The notes: generated by a model from the letters alone, not told the origin. Counted from the stretch's first letter, positions 1-7,196 are shown. The stretch is 8,163 nucleotides of DNA from an uncultured Devosia sp. (GCA_946481445.1 CAMLOA010000064.1:1-8163); one strand, 5' to 3'. A program made the numbers and translations.

Positions 1-17
1 AGTCCGGCGTCTGTAGC

Positions 18-24
18 GGTGGAG
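18..24 (+). promoter_or_regulatory. Ribosome binding site of the acyltransferase gene
   Basis: GGTGGAG lies 8 nt before ATG 33. It rules against the in-frame GTG at 24, which begins on the last G of this site. No promoter can be judged because only 17 bases precede it. Confidence 0.6.
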
Positions 25-32
25 TGCGGCCC

Positions 33-1103
33 ATGTCAGGAAATGCTCGGCGTCTCGATTGGGTGGATATGGCCAAGGGCCTGTCCATCTTCCTCGTGGT
101 CATGATGTATTGCGCATCGAGCATCGGCGAGGATACCGGCCAGACTGGCGTCCTGCACTGGGCGATAGCCTTCGCGACGCCGTTCCGCATGCCAGAATTC
201 TTCCTGATTTCCGGCCTCTTCCTCAGCCAGGTCATCGACCGCCCGTGGCGCGCCTTTGCCGATCGCCGGGTGGTCCACTATCTCTATTTCTACCTGCTGT
301 GGGCGGTGATCCACATCGTCTTCAAGGTGGCGCTGCTGGCCGGCGACCCCGTCACCGCCGCTTCCTACCTGGCCTGGGCGCTTGTCGAACCCTACGGCGT
401 CCTGTGGTTCATCTACATGCTGGCCGTGTTCGGTGCCGCCGCCAAGCTGCTGCACGACCTGCGCGTGCCGCACTGGGTCGCGTTGGCGATCGGCGCGGGC
501 CTGCAGATGGCAACGATCCATACCGGCAGCTATATTGTCGACCAGGCCGCCGAGTATTTCGTCTTCTTCTACGCCGGCTACGCCTTCGCTCCCCAGCTGT
601 TCCGCCTGGCCAACTGGGCCACGGACCATGCCGGGCTGGCGCTGGGCGGCCTGGCGCTATGGGCCATTGTCAACGCCGCCCTGGTCTTCTCGCCGGGCTT
701 CCGGCTCGATCCGGTGCATATCCAGATGGGCTTTGCCGCCCTGCCCGGCATCCACCTCGCCCTCGCCCTCGCGGGTTCCGCCGCCATCTGCGTCACCGCC
801 GCCCTGCTGGCCCGCCTGCCCGTGATGAACTGGCTGCGCTGGCTGGGCGAAAAGTCGCTGGTGATCTATGTCGCCTTCGTGCTGCCCATGGGCGTGGCCC
901 GGACGGTGCTGCTGCGCGTCGGCATCGACGAACCGAACGTGCTCAGCCTGATCACCATGGCCGTGGCCATTATCGCGCCCCTGGTGCTCTGGTGGCTGGT
1001 GCAGAAGACCGGTTTCGGCAAGTTCCTGTTCGAGCGCCCTGCCTGGGCGCATCTGCCGGGCACCCGCAAGTCCGGCGCCGGCACCGCCGTACCGGCCGAA
1101 TAG
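33..1103 (+). CDS. Membrane acyltransferase, acyltransferase-3 family (OafA/YrhL-like)
   Basis: The 356-residue protein is mostly hydrophobic, with about ten predicted membrane helices. It fits the acyltransferase-3 family, whose members move acyl groups across or at the inner membrane onto surface glycans or other acceptors. The family signature is visible at the N-terminus: RLDWVDMAKGLSIFLVVMM (residues 7-25), then FRMPEFFLISGLFL (51-64) with the conserved Arg52 and the P-FF-SG pattern. The acceptor cannot be told from the sequence. The family's conserved His after the first-helix LVV motif is replaced by Tyr26 (TAT at 108-110), so activity is uncertain. I chose ATG 33 because GGTGGAG (18-24) sits 8 nt upstream; the GTG at 24 would overlap that ribosome binding site. 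The gene stands alone on this strand and its stop lies one base from the stop of the convergent tetR-type gene. The family call is firm; the role is unknown. Confidence 0.88.
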   Translation: MSGNARRLDWVDMAKGLSIFLVVMMYCASSIGEDTGQTGVLHWAIAFATPFRMPEFFLISGLFLSQVIDRPWRAFADRRVVHYLYFYLLWAVIHIVFKVALLAGDPVTAASYLAWALVEPYGVLWFIYMLAVFGAAAKLLHDLRVPHWVALAIGAGLQMATIHTGSYIVDQAAEYFVFFYAGYAFAPQLFRLANWATDHAGLALGGLALWAIVNAALVFSPGFRLDPVHIQMGFAALPGIHLALALAGSAAICVTAALLARLPVMNWLRWLGEKSLVIYVAFVLPMGVARTVLLRVGIDEPNVLSLITMAVAIIAPLVLWWLVQKTGFGKFLFERPAWAHLPGTRKSGAGTAVPAE

Positions 1104-1104
1104 A

Positions 1105-1692
1105 TCAGGGGCGGAGGCCGGCCAGCGTGAGCGACAGGCCGTCACGATAGGCCGCTTCGACGGAAAAGCCGTCGAGCCGCACCAGGTGCAGCAGGTTGGC
1201 CCCCTCCATCTGCGCGATGATGACCTGCGCCACCTGGCGGGCGTCACAGGCGGAAAACTCACCCGCCGCGACGCCCTGGGCGATCACAGCCTCCAGCCGT
1301 TGGGCCAGATCGGCATAGGCGCCCCGTACGATGGTGAGCATGTCCATGTTCCGCGCGGCCTGCGCCATCAGTTCGAGGCCGACGCTGGCCATGAGGCCGC
1401 TTTCGGCCACGGCGCGGCCCGACGCCCCGGCCCATTGCAACAGTGCATCCCGGCAGCTCTGGCCTTCGACCTGCTCGGGCGCGGGAAAGCCGGCAAAGAG
1501 GTTCCCCAGCAGGGCGACGACCAGTTCGTCCTTGGAGTGGAAATACTTGAAGACCAGCGCCTTGCTGAAGCCGGCAGCCTCGGCGACGTCGGCTACCGTG
1601 GCGCCCGCCAGCCCCTTCTCGGCAAAGACCCGTGCCGCCGCCGACAGGATTTGCGGCATGCGCTGGGCGCTGACATCGGGCCTCGGGCTCAT
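1105..1692 (-). CDS. TetR-family transcriptional repressor
   Basis: A 195-residue protein, the usual length for TetR regulators. The N-terminal DNA-binding domain spans about residues 10-57. Its helix-turn-helix at 32-51 reads TVADVAEAAGFSKALVFKYF, and the following HSKDELV is typical of TetR_N. The rest is an all-helical ligand-binding and dimerisation domain that I cannot assign to a subfamily. It is the last gene of a three-gene minus-strand operon. Its ATG overlaps the TGA of the GNAT gene (ATGA, 1689-1692). No good ribosome binding site is visible at close range, so translational coupling is likely. The palindrome at 2873-2904 in front of the operon is the obvious operator, which implies autorepression relieved by an unknown ligand. 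The family call is firm; target and ligand are inferred or unknown. Confidence 0.93.
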   Translation of the reverse strand: MSPRPDVSAQRMPQILSAAARVFAEKGLAGATVADVAEAAGFSKALVFKYFHSKDELVVALLGNLFAGFPAPEQVEGQSCRDALLQWAGASGRAVAESGLMASVGLELMAQAARNMDMLTIVRGAYADLAQRLEAVIAQGVAAGEFSACDARQVAQVIIAQMEGANLLHLVRLDGFSVEAAYRDGLSLTLAGLRP

Positions 1693-2261
1693 GGCGTGGC
1701 TGGGCGCTCCATCGCGATATAGGTGACGCCGTGCTCGATACGGCGGCTCGTCTCCCGATAGCCGAGTCGGGCGAAGATGGGCAGGTTTTCCGGGCGCGTG
1801 GTCTCGAGCCAGTGCCGCCCGCCGCGATCATGCAGCGCGGCGAACAGCTGCGCACCGATACCCTGACCGCGTCGCGCCGGATCGACTGCGACAAACTCCA
1901 CGACCGTGCTCGAACCCGCATGGGGGCCTCGCCGGTACCGGTCATGGCTGGCGGTCCGCAGAACTGCCTCCGTGCCTGCCCCCAGCCAGACCCGCGCCGA
2001 CCAGGCGAGCTGCCGCCAGACACCCGGCCCCGTCGGGGCCGAACTCAGCAGAACGCCGCAAAGCGCCAGTCCATCATGCGCCACAAGGCACTGCCCGGCC
2101 GGTGGCGCCAGAAGGGTCAGCGTGGCGTCGAACCAGGGCGTCAGCCCCTGCATGCGTCCGGCCAGGAGAACCTGCATGCCACTGTCGTCGGCAAATGCCC
2201 CAGAAAGCAGCGCCACTGCGGCCGAACGGTCAGAGGGGGCCATGGGACGAATCTCGATCAC
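1689..2261 (-). CDS. GNAT-family N-acetyltransferase
   Basis: A 190-residue GCN5-related acetyltransferase that would transfer acetyl from acetyl-CoA to an amine of unknown identity. It opens with IEIRPMAPSD, the standard first strand of the fold. Motif A is clear at about 121-140, VEFVAVDPARRGQGIGAQLF, with the RxGxG acetyl-CoA pyrophosphate loop. It is followed by LETTRPENLPIFARLGY (152-168), the usual motif B region with Asn and Tyr. The frame is open far upstream into the preceding gene. I chose GTG at 2261 because it overlaps the TGA of the membrane-protein gene (GTGA), has AAGGGGAG 9 nt upstream, and leaves a normal N-terminus. An internal ATG at 2243 would cut off the first strand. Position between a membrane protein and a TetR repressor suggests an inducible function such as modification of a toxic amine, but this is inference. 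Confidence 0.9.
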   Translation of the reverse strand: MIEIRPMAPSDRSAAVALLSGAFADDSGMQVLLAGRMQGLTPWFDATLTLLAPPAGQCLVAHDGLALCGVLLSSAPTGPGVWRQLAWSARVWLGAGTEAVLRTASHDRYRRGPHAGSSTVVEFVAVDPARRGQGIGAQLFAALHDRGGRHWLETTRPENLPIFARLGYRETSRRIEHGVTYIAMERPATP

Positions 2262-2863
2262 GCCTTCGGCTCCCCTTGCTCGGGTGCAAATGGCGCCTCG
2301 CGCACCAGGTGAGCCAGCAGCAGCTTGATCCACAGGAGCGGGAGGAACCAGTCCAGTCCGTTCACGGCCAGCCAGGGCAGTTGCGATGCCAGCAGGCCAA
2401 GCGTGGCAAGACCAAAGGCGACGGGCCGTTGCAGGTATAGCGGCACCATGACGATGGTGACGGCTGCGGCCATGGTGAGGCCGAAAGCCAGCGCGAAAAA
2501 CCCGATCCCTGCCCCGGTTGTCGCGGCCACGGCCGCGATATGCAGGCCATGCACCGCGACAAATCCCAGATGCGCCTGCGCTCCGTGACCCGGTCGATGA
2601 TACCAGCGCTTGGCGGCGGCGGTTGCGTTGGTGACGATTCCGCCGCCCAGGTCCAATGCCAGCACGACCGCAACCAGGCTCAGCACCCAGCCGCGACTGA
2701 AGCCACCGTCCTGCCAGAACAGCACGAGGCACAGCGCCGCAATCGCCGCGCCCAAGCCAAGCTGCACCCACTCCTCCGCCGACGTGGCGCCCGGACCGAC
2801 GAAACGGTCCCATGCTCCCGCCGCGCCGACCCTGGGCGCGGGCGGCATCCAATCGATCCTCAT
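2258..2863 (-). CDS. Six-helix membrane protein of unknown function
   Basis: I do not recognise a named family. The 201-residue product has a polar N-terminus of about 30 residues. Some six hydrophobic stretches follow, near residues 33-50, 58-77, 100-122, 123-144, 147-166 and 168-187, with a charged tail ending EQGEPKA. A marked motif links helices 2 and 3: DLGGGIVTNATAAAKRWYHR (71-90). A cluster of histidines follows at positions 93, 98, 105 and 108, in addition to His89. This could be a metal or cofactor site, or a conserved structural element. ATG 2863 is preceded at 5 nt by GAGGGG (2869-2874). The GTG at 2869 begins inside that site and is less likely. It is the first gene of the operon with the GNAT and TetR genes, and its promoter overlaps the large palindrome, so it is probably the main product the repressor controls. 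Confidence 0.8.
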   Translation of the reverse strand: MRIDWMPPAPRVGAAGAWDRFVGPGATSAEEWVQLGLGAAIAALCLVLFWQDGGFSRGWVLSLVAVVLALDLGGGIVTNATAAAKRWYHRPGHGAQAHLGFVAVHGLHIAAVAATTGAGIGFFALAFGLTMAAAVTIVMVPLYLQRPVAFGLATLGLLASQLPWLAVNGLDWFLPLLWIKLLLAHLVREAPFAPEQGEPKA

Positions 2864-2868
2864 GGCCA

Positions 2869-2874
2869 CCCCTC
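2869..2874 (-). promoter_or_regulatory. Ribosome binding site of the six-helix membrane protein gene
   Basis: GAGGGG on the minus strand, 5 nt before ATG 2863. It overlaps the outer edge of the operator palindrome by two bases and contains the alternative GTG start at 2869, so it favours the ATG. Confidence 0.55.
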
Positions 2875-2904
2875 TATAATAACTGACCAGTCAGTCATTA
2901 TAGA
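2873..2904. promoter_or_regulatory. Inverted-repeat operator, probable TetR-type binding site
   Basis: A 32-bp inverted repeat in which 14 of 16 base pairs match. The mismatched pairs are the central two bases and one further pair. The core is ACTGACCAGTCAGT, flanked on both sides by TATAAT/ATTATA. The size, symmetry and ACTGAC/GTCAGT half-sites suit operators of TetR-family repressors. It lies directly before the minus-strand operon that ends in a TetR gene, covers that operon's -10 element and touches the ribosome binding site of its first gene, so bound repressor would block transcription. The pairing of this site with that repressor is inferred from position. Confidence 0.82.
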
Positions 2905-2923
2905 AACGCGCCCGTCTCGTCAA
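2897..2923 (-). promoter_or_regulatory. Sigma-70-type promoter of the membrane protein/GNAT/tetR operon
   Basis: Reading on the minus strand, a perfect TATAAT -10 (2902-2897) is preceded by TTGACG (2923-2918) with a 15-nt spacer. TTTGAC one base further out gives a 16-nt spacer. The start of transcription would fall near 2890, at the centre of the operator, leaving a leader of about 27 nt. The spacer is a little short, which may make the promoter weaker than its boxes suggest. Confidence 0.6.
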
Positions 2924-3042
2924 ACCGGATCGCATGCGGCCTGGCCGCCGCAGATTCATGGGTGTCATGCCGCGCATGGCCGCTCTTTGCGCTTGCCTTT
3001 TGGGCCAAGACTCTCGAAAAGGCAGCCATCCCGACACCTGCC

Positions 3043-3047
3043 AAGGA
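3043..3047 (+). promoter_or_regulatory. Ribosome binding site of purQ
   Basis: AAGGA lies 7 nt before ATG 3055. The frame is open upstream to an ATG at 2962, but that extension is unlike PurQ. This site therefore settles the start. The leader between 2905 and 3042 shows small hairpins (2936-2948 and 2964-2980) but no convincing promoter or riboswitch. Confidence 0.65.
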
Positions 3048-3054
3048 TCGACCG

Positions 3055-3723
3055 ATGAAGGCCGCCGTCATCGTCTTCCCCGGACTCAATCGCGATCGCG
3101 ACATGATCGCCGCGCTGACCAAGATCTCGGGCCAGGCGCCCGCCACCGTCTGGCACCAGGATGCCGACCTGCCGGATACCGACCTGATCGTCATTCCTGG
3201 CGGCTTTTCCTATGGCGACTACCTGCGCTGCGGTGCCATCGCAGCGCGATCTCCCATCATGGACAAGGTGCGCGAACGGGCCGCCGCCGGCGTCAAGGTG
3301 CTCGGCGTCTGCAACGGCTTCCAGATCCTGATCGAGGCGGGCCTGCTGCCCGGCGCGCTGATGCGCAATACCTCGCTCAAATTCGTCTGCCGCGAGGTCA
3401 AGCTCGAAGTCGTCAACGCCGACACCCCCTTCACGCGGGGCTACAAGCAGGGCCAGGTCTTCCGTTGCCCGGTTGCGCATCACGATGGCAACTATTTTGC
3501 CGATAGTGAGACACTCAATCGAATGGAAGGCGAAGGCCAGATCGCCTTCCGCTATGCCGAAGGCACCAACCCCAACGGCTCGCTCCACGACATTGCCGGC
3601 ATTTTCAACGACCGCAAGAACGTGCTCGGCCTGATGCCCCACCCGGAAAACCTGATCGAGAAGGCCCATGGCGGCGATGACGGAAAGGCCCTGTTCACGG
3701 GCCTGATGAACCAGGCGGCCTGA
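3055..3723 (+). CDS. purQ: Phosphoribosylformylglycinamidine synthase, glutaminase subunit PurQ
   Basis: PurQ hydrolyses glutamine and passes ammonia to PurL for the ATP-dependent conversion of FGAR to FGAM, the fourth step of de novo purine synthesis, in the cytoplasm. The 222 residues match the stand-alone class I amidotransferase. The N-terminus reads [17 protein letters not shown], and [15 protein letters not shown] (47-61) is the family's oxyanion and interface loop. The nucleophile is Cys86 in GVCNGFQ, with His196 and Glu198 in MPHPEN completing the triad. The LNRDRD variant at the N-terminus is, from memory, usual in Hyphomicrobiales, where other bacteria have SNCDRD. It is the first gene of a four-gene unit ending in purL. 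PurS, the third subunit needed by small PurL enzymes, is not next to it. The 150-nt leader separates it from the divergent operon and its operator. Confidence 0.97.
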   Translation: MKAAVIVFPGLNRDRDMIAALTKISGQAPATVWHQDADLPDTDLIVIPGGFSYGDYLRCGAIAARSPIMDKVRERAAAGVKVLGVCNGFQILIEAGLLPGALMRNTSLKFVCREVKLEVVNADTPFTRGYKQGQVFRCPVAHHDGNYFADSETLNRMEGEGQIAFRYAEGTNPNGSLHDIAGIFNDRKNVLGLMPHPENLIEKAHGGDDGKALFTGLMNQAA

Positions 3724-3725
3724 TC

Positions 3726-4361
3726 ATGGACGCGCGCCGCACGCTCACCAGGCTGGGTCTGCTGCTCGGCGCGGCAGGCCTGGTGCTGCAGTTCGGTCTC
3801 TCCATGCAGCTCGGACTGTCGCGCGGCCGCGACATCCCCGGCGCCCTGGGCCACTTCTTCTCATTCTATACCATCCTCACCAATATCGCGCTGGTGCTGA
3901 TCTACCTGTCCGAAGTGACCCCGGCACGATCCCTGGCCGTCTTCCGCCTGCCCCTGGTGCGCGGCATGATGGCCGCCAATATCGCGCTGGTCGGCCTCTA
4001 CGTCTTCTTCGTGCTGCGGCACCTCAACGTGCTCGAAGGCCTGTTCCTGCTGGCCGACATCGTGCTGCACTATGTGACGCCAGTGGTTTATGTCGCCTGG
4101 TGGCTGCTCGGGCCGCACGGGCAGCTGCGTTTCGGCAACCTGGCGCGCATGCTGGCACCGACCCTTGCCTATTTCGCCTACATCATGCTGCGCGGCCTGT
4201 GGGTGCAGCAATACCCCTACCCCATCCTCAACGCGATCGAACTGGGCTATGCCCAGGTGGCGCTCAACGCGGTCTACATGAGCGTGGCGCTCGGCCTGCT
4301 GATGGCCATTGTGGTTGGGGTCGATGGCCTGCTGGGCCGGACGCGACCGCAGCATGTCTGA
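3726..4361 (+). CDS. Pr6Pr-type six-helix integral membrane protein
   Basis: A 211-residue inner-membrane protein with about six helices, near residues 9-29, 43-62, 80-97, 107-128, 141-157 and 176-200. The motifs FFSFYTILTN (44-53) and ADIVLHYVTPVVY (110-122), with a conserved-looking Asp111 and His115 in helix 4, resemble the bacterial Pr6Pr membrane family, which I recall as distantly like eukaryotic AIG1/FAR-17a lipid hydrolases. No bacterial function is established to my knowledge. The ATG is 2 nt after the purQ stop, with AGGCGG about 7 nt upstream. The 3' end overlaps the next gene by 8 nt. It should be cotranscribed with purQ and purL, but nothing in it points to purine synthesis. A link to purine transport or nucleotide sensing would be speculation. 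Confidence 0.75.
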   Translation: MDARRTLTRLGLLLGAAGLVLQFGLSMQLGLSRGRDIPGALGHFFSFYTILTNIALVLIYLSEVTPARSLAVFRLPLVRGMMAANIALVGLYVFFVLRHLNVLEGLFLLADIVLHYVTPVVYVAWWLLGPHGQLRFGNLARMLAPTLAYFAYIMLRGLWVQQYPYPILNAIELGYAQVALNAVYMSVALGLLMAIVVGVDGLLGRTRPQHV

Positions 4362-4962
4362 CCTCACCACGCCCCTCGACGTCGCCATCGTGCTGTTCGA
4401 CGGTGTCGAGGAGTTGGATTTCGTCGGCCCGTGGGAGGTGTTCACCATGGCCCGCCAGATCGGCGGCCCCATCGAGGCCTTCACCCTGGGCTGGCCTGAC
4501 AAGACCATCCATTGCGCCAAGGGCCTGCGCGTGGAGGCGGACCATACGCTGGCATCCGCTCCGCCAGCTGATCTGGTGATCGTCCCGGGCGGCAAGGGCA
4601 CGCGCGCGCTGGCCAAGAACCAGCCATTCATCGACATGCTGCGCGCCTACCTGGCCACTGCCAAGTTCCAGGCCTCGGTCTGCACCGGTTCTGGCCTGCT
4701 TGGCCGCACCGGTTTTCTCGACCACCGCAAGGCCACCACCAACCGCCACGCCTTCGACTTCTTCCGCGAAACCGCACCGAAGGCCGAACTGATCGAAGAC
4801 CGGCGCTACGTGCGCGACGGCAGCGTCTTCACCAGCGCCGGCGTCTCCGCCGGCATCGACATGTCCCTCTGGCTCGTCGGCCTGCTGCTGGGCGACAAAC
4901 TCGCCCGCGATACGCAGAAATACATGGAATACTACCCCGAGCCGCCCTACGGAAACGCCTGA
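4354..4962 (+). CDS. DJ-1/PfpI-family protein (InhA/ThiJ-like)
   Basis: A 202-residue protein of the DJ-1/PfpI branch of the class I amidotransferase-like superfamily. Strand 1 and its loop read [22 protein letters not shown] (9-30), shown here in parts: VEELDF carries the acidic residue that partners the nucleophile, and GPWEVF is typical of the isonitrile-hydratase-like subgroup. LVIVPGG (74-80) precedes the nucleophile elbow [10 protein letters not shown], with Cys110. [11 protein letters not shown] (120-130) and [11 protein letters not shown] (160-170) complete the pattern. No HTH domain follows, so it is not a GlxA/AraC-type regulator. The reaction is unknown; relatives include isonitrile hydratase, glyoxalase III-like enzymes and chaperones. 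I chose ATG 4354 over an upstream in-frame start because the family begins just before strand 1. It overlaps the previous gene by 8 nt and purL by one base, TGATG at 4960-4964. Confidence 0.9.
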   Translation: MSDLTTPLDVAIVLFDGVEELDFVGPWEVFTMARQIGGPIEAFTLGWPDKTIHCAKGLRVEADHTLASAPPADLVIVPGGKGTRALAKNQPFIDMLRAYLATAKFQASVCTGSGLLGRTGFLDHRKATTNRHAFDFFRETAPKAELIEDRRYVRDGSVFTSAGVSAGIDMSLWLVGLLLGDKLARDTQKYMEYYPEPPYGNA

Positions 4963-7196
4963 TGACCATTCCCAACGACATCGAAATCACACCACAGCTC
5001 GTTGCCGACCATGGCCTCAAGCCGGATGAATACCAGAAGATACTCGACCTGATCGGCCGCACGCCGACCTATACCGAGCTGGGCATTTTCTCGGCCATGT
5101 GGAACGAGCACTGCTCGTACAAGTCCTCCAAGAAGTGGCTCAAGACCCTGCCGACCACCGGCCCGCGCGTCATCCAGGGCCCCGGCGAGAATGCCGGCGT
5201 CGTCGATATCGGCGACGGGCAGGCGGTCGTCTTCAAGATGGAATCGCACAACCACCCCAGCTTCATCGAGCCCTACCAGGGCGCGGCAACCGGTGTCGGG
5301 GGCATCCTGCGCGATGTCTTCACCATGGGTGCGCGGCCGGTGGCGGCCATGAACGCCCTGCGCTTCGGCGCGCCCGAGCATGAAAAGACCCGCCATCTCG
5401 TTTCGGGCGTGGTGGCCGGTGTCGGCGGCTATGGCAATGCCTTCGGCGTGCCCACGGTGGGCGGCGAAGTCGAGTTCGACGAGCGCTATAACGGCAATAT
5501 CCTGGTCAATGCCTTCGCGGCGGGCCTGGCCGATACCGACAAGATTTTCTACTCCAAGGCCGAAGGCGTCGGCCTGCCGGTGGTCTATCTGGGCGCCAAG
5601 ACCGGACGCGACGGCGTCGGTGGCGCCACCATGGCTTCGGCCGAGTTCGGCGACGATATCGACGAGAAGCGCCCCACCGTTCAGGTCGGCGACCCCTTCA
5701 CCGAAAAGCGCCTGCTCGAGGCCTGCCTCGAACTGATGCAGACCGGCGCCGTCATCGCCATCCAGGACATGGGTGCGGCCGGCCTCACCTGTTCCGCGGT
5801 CGAAATGGGCGCCAAGGGCGACCTGGGCATCGAACTGGACCTCGACAAGGTACCGGTGCGCGAGGAGCGCATGACCGCCTACGAAATGATGCTCAGCGAA
5901 AGCCAGGAGCGCATGCTCATGGTGCTGCATCCGGCCAAGGAAGCCGAGGCGCGCGCCGTCTTCGAGAAGTGGGAACTCGACTTTGCCACCGTCGGCAAGA
6001 CCACTGACGACTTGCGCTTCCGCGTGCTCTGGCAGGGCGACGAGGTGGCCAACCTCCCCATCAAGGAACTGGGCGACGAGGCCCCCGAATACGACCGCCC
6101 CTGGATCGAGCCAACCCGGCCCGCGCCGCTCGCGGCAGGCGATGTGCCGCAGATGGACGTGGCCGATGCCCTGCTCAGGCTGATGGGGAGCCATCAGGTC
6201 GCCTCGCGGCGCTGGGTCTATGAGCAGTATGACACGCTGATCCAGGGCAATTCGCTGCAGCTGCCGGGCGGTGACGCCGGCGTGATCCGCGTCGAGGGAC
6301 ATGCCAGCAAGGCGCTCGCCTTCTCCTCCGACGTGACGCCGCGCTATTGCGAGGCCGATCCGTTCGAGGGCGGCAAGCAGGCCGTCGCCGAATGCTGGCG
6401 TAACCTCACGGCTACGGGTGCCGATCCGCTCGCGGCCACAGACAACCTCAACTTCGGCAACCCCGAACGGCCCGAAATCATGGGCCAGATGGTCATGGCC
6501 ATCAAGGGTATCGGGGAGGCCTGCCGGGCCCTCGACTTCCCCATCGTTTCGGGCAACGTGTCGCTCTACAACGAGACCAACGGCCGGGGCATCCTGCCCA
6601 CGCCGACCATTGGCGGCGTCGGCCTGCTGCCCGACTGGGCCAAGATGGCGCGCATCGGCTTTGCCGCCGAAAACCAGGCCATCCTGCTGGTCGGCGCGCC
6701 GCCCAGCCGCGGTACCCATCTGGGCCAGTCGATCTACCTGCGCGACCTGTTCGGCCGCAAGGACGGTCCGGCGCCCGCGGTCGACCTCGTCCACGAGAAG
6801 CGCACCGGCGATTTCGTCCGCGCCCTCATCCGGTCGGGTATCGCCACGGCCTGCCACGACCTCTCCGATGGCGGCCTGGCAGTGGGCCTGGCGGAGATGG
6901 CCGTTGCTTCCGGCATCGGCGCCACGATCACCGATCTCACCGATCAGGATCCGATCCTGCAATATTTCAGCGAGGATCAGGGGCGCTACCTGGTCACGGT
7001 CAATCTCGATCCGCAGGGTGATGCCATGGCGGACCTGTGGAAAGATGCCAAGGCGGCCGGCGTCTTCGCACCCTGGATCGGCACCACGGGAGGCACCGCC
7101 CTGGTGCTTGGCGCCGCCCGTCCGCTGGCCGTTTCCGAGCTCAGGGCTGCACATGAAGGCTGGTTCCCCAACTATATGGACGGCAAGGCTGCCTAA
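4962..7196 (+). CDS. purL: Phosphoribosylformylglycinamidine synthase subunit PurL (small form)
   Basis: PurL is the synthetase subunit of FGAM synthase. It binds ATP and FGAR and uses ammonia delivered by PurQ, with PurS bridging the complex. At 744 residues it is the small type, lacking the fused PurS-like and glutaminase domains of the roughly 1300-residue enzyme of enterobacteria. Visible landmarks are [11 protein letters not shown] (46-56) with catalytic His50, [13 protein letters not shown] (89-101), [11 protein letters not shown] (104-114), [13 protein letters not shown] (214-226), [14 protein letters not shown] (269-282), LSESQERM (311-318), GNVSLYNET (531-539) and HDLSDGG (632-638). 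Both AIRS-like halves are complete. ATG 4962 shares one base with the upstream stop, with GGAAA 6 nt before it. A strong terminator follows 22 nt after the stop. No frameshift or missing motif is seen. Confidence 0.98.
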   Translation: MTIPNDIEITPQLVADHGLKPDEYQKILDLIGRTPTYTELGIFSAMWNEHCSYKSSKKWLKTLPTTGPRVIQGPGENAGVVDIGDGQAVVFKMESHNHPSFIEPYQGAATGVGGILRDVFTMGARPVAAMNALRFGAPEHEKTRHLVSGVVAGVGGYGNAFGVPTVGGEVEFDERYNGNILVNAFAAGLADTDKIFYSKAEGVGLPVVYLGAKTGRDGVGGATMASAEFGDDIDEKRPTVQVGDPFTEKRLLEACLELMQTGAVIAIQDMGAAGLTCSAVEMGAKGDLGIELDLDKVPVREERMTAYEMMLSESQERMLMVLHPAKEAEARAVFEKWELDFATVGKTTDDLRFRVLWQGDEVANLPIKELGDEAPEYDRPWIEPTRPAPLAAGDVPQMDVADALLRLMGSHQVASRRWVYEQYDTLIQGNSLQLPGGDAGVIRVEGHASKALAFSSDVTPRYCEADPFEGGKQAVAECWRNLTATGADPLAATDNLNFGNPERPEIMGQMVMAIKGIGEACRALDFPIVSGNVSLYNETNGRGILPTPTIGGVGLLPDWAKMARIGFAAENQAILLVGAPPSRGTHLGQSIYLRDLFGRKDGPAPAVDLVHEKRTGDFVRALIRSGIATACHDLSDGGLAVGLAEMAVASGIGATITDLTDQDPILQYFSEDQGRYLVTVNLDPQGDAMADLWKDAKAAGVFAPWIGTTGGTALVLGAARPLAVSELRAAHEGWFPNYMDGKAA

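Noticed and set aside
59..1150. A 363-codon plus-strand frame overlapping the acyltransferase
   Set aside because: Arg/Pro/Gly-rich shadow frame without domains, and it runs into the convergent TetR gene. The acyltransferase frame has membrane helices and family motifs.
1259..2023. A 254-codon minus-strand frame overlapping the TetR and GNAT genes
   Set aside because: Alternate-frame shadow with Arg/Gly-rich composition. The TetR and GNAT frames have complete domains and coupled junctions.
1689..2852. A possible fusion of a long N-terminal region to the GNAT protein
   Set aside because: The extra 190 or so residues are an out-of-frame reading of the membrane-protein gene. GTG 2261 has a ribosome binding site and a normal GNAT N-terminus.
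2936..2980. Small hairpins in the purQ leader, considered as terminator, attenuator or purine riboswitch
   Set aside because: Stems are 6-7 bp without a following T-run, and no purine-riboswitch core is seen. Such short stems are expected by chance at this GC content.
2962..3054. N-terminal extension of PurQ from the ATG at 2962
   Set aside because: PurQ begins at the [10 protein letters not shown] strand, and AAGGA sits 7 nt before ATG 3055. The extension resembles no PurQ or PurS.
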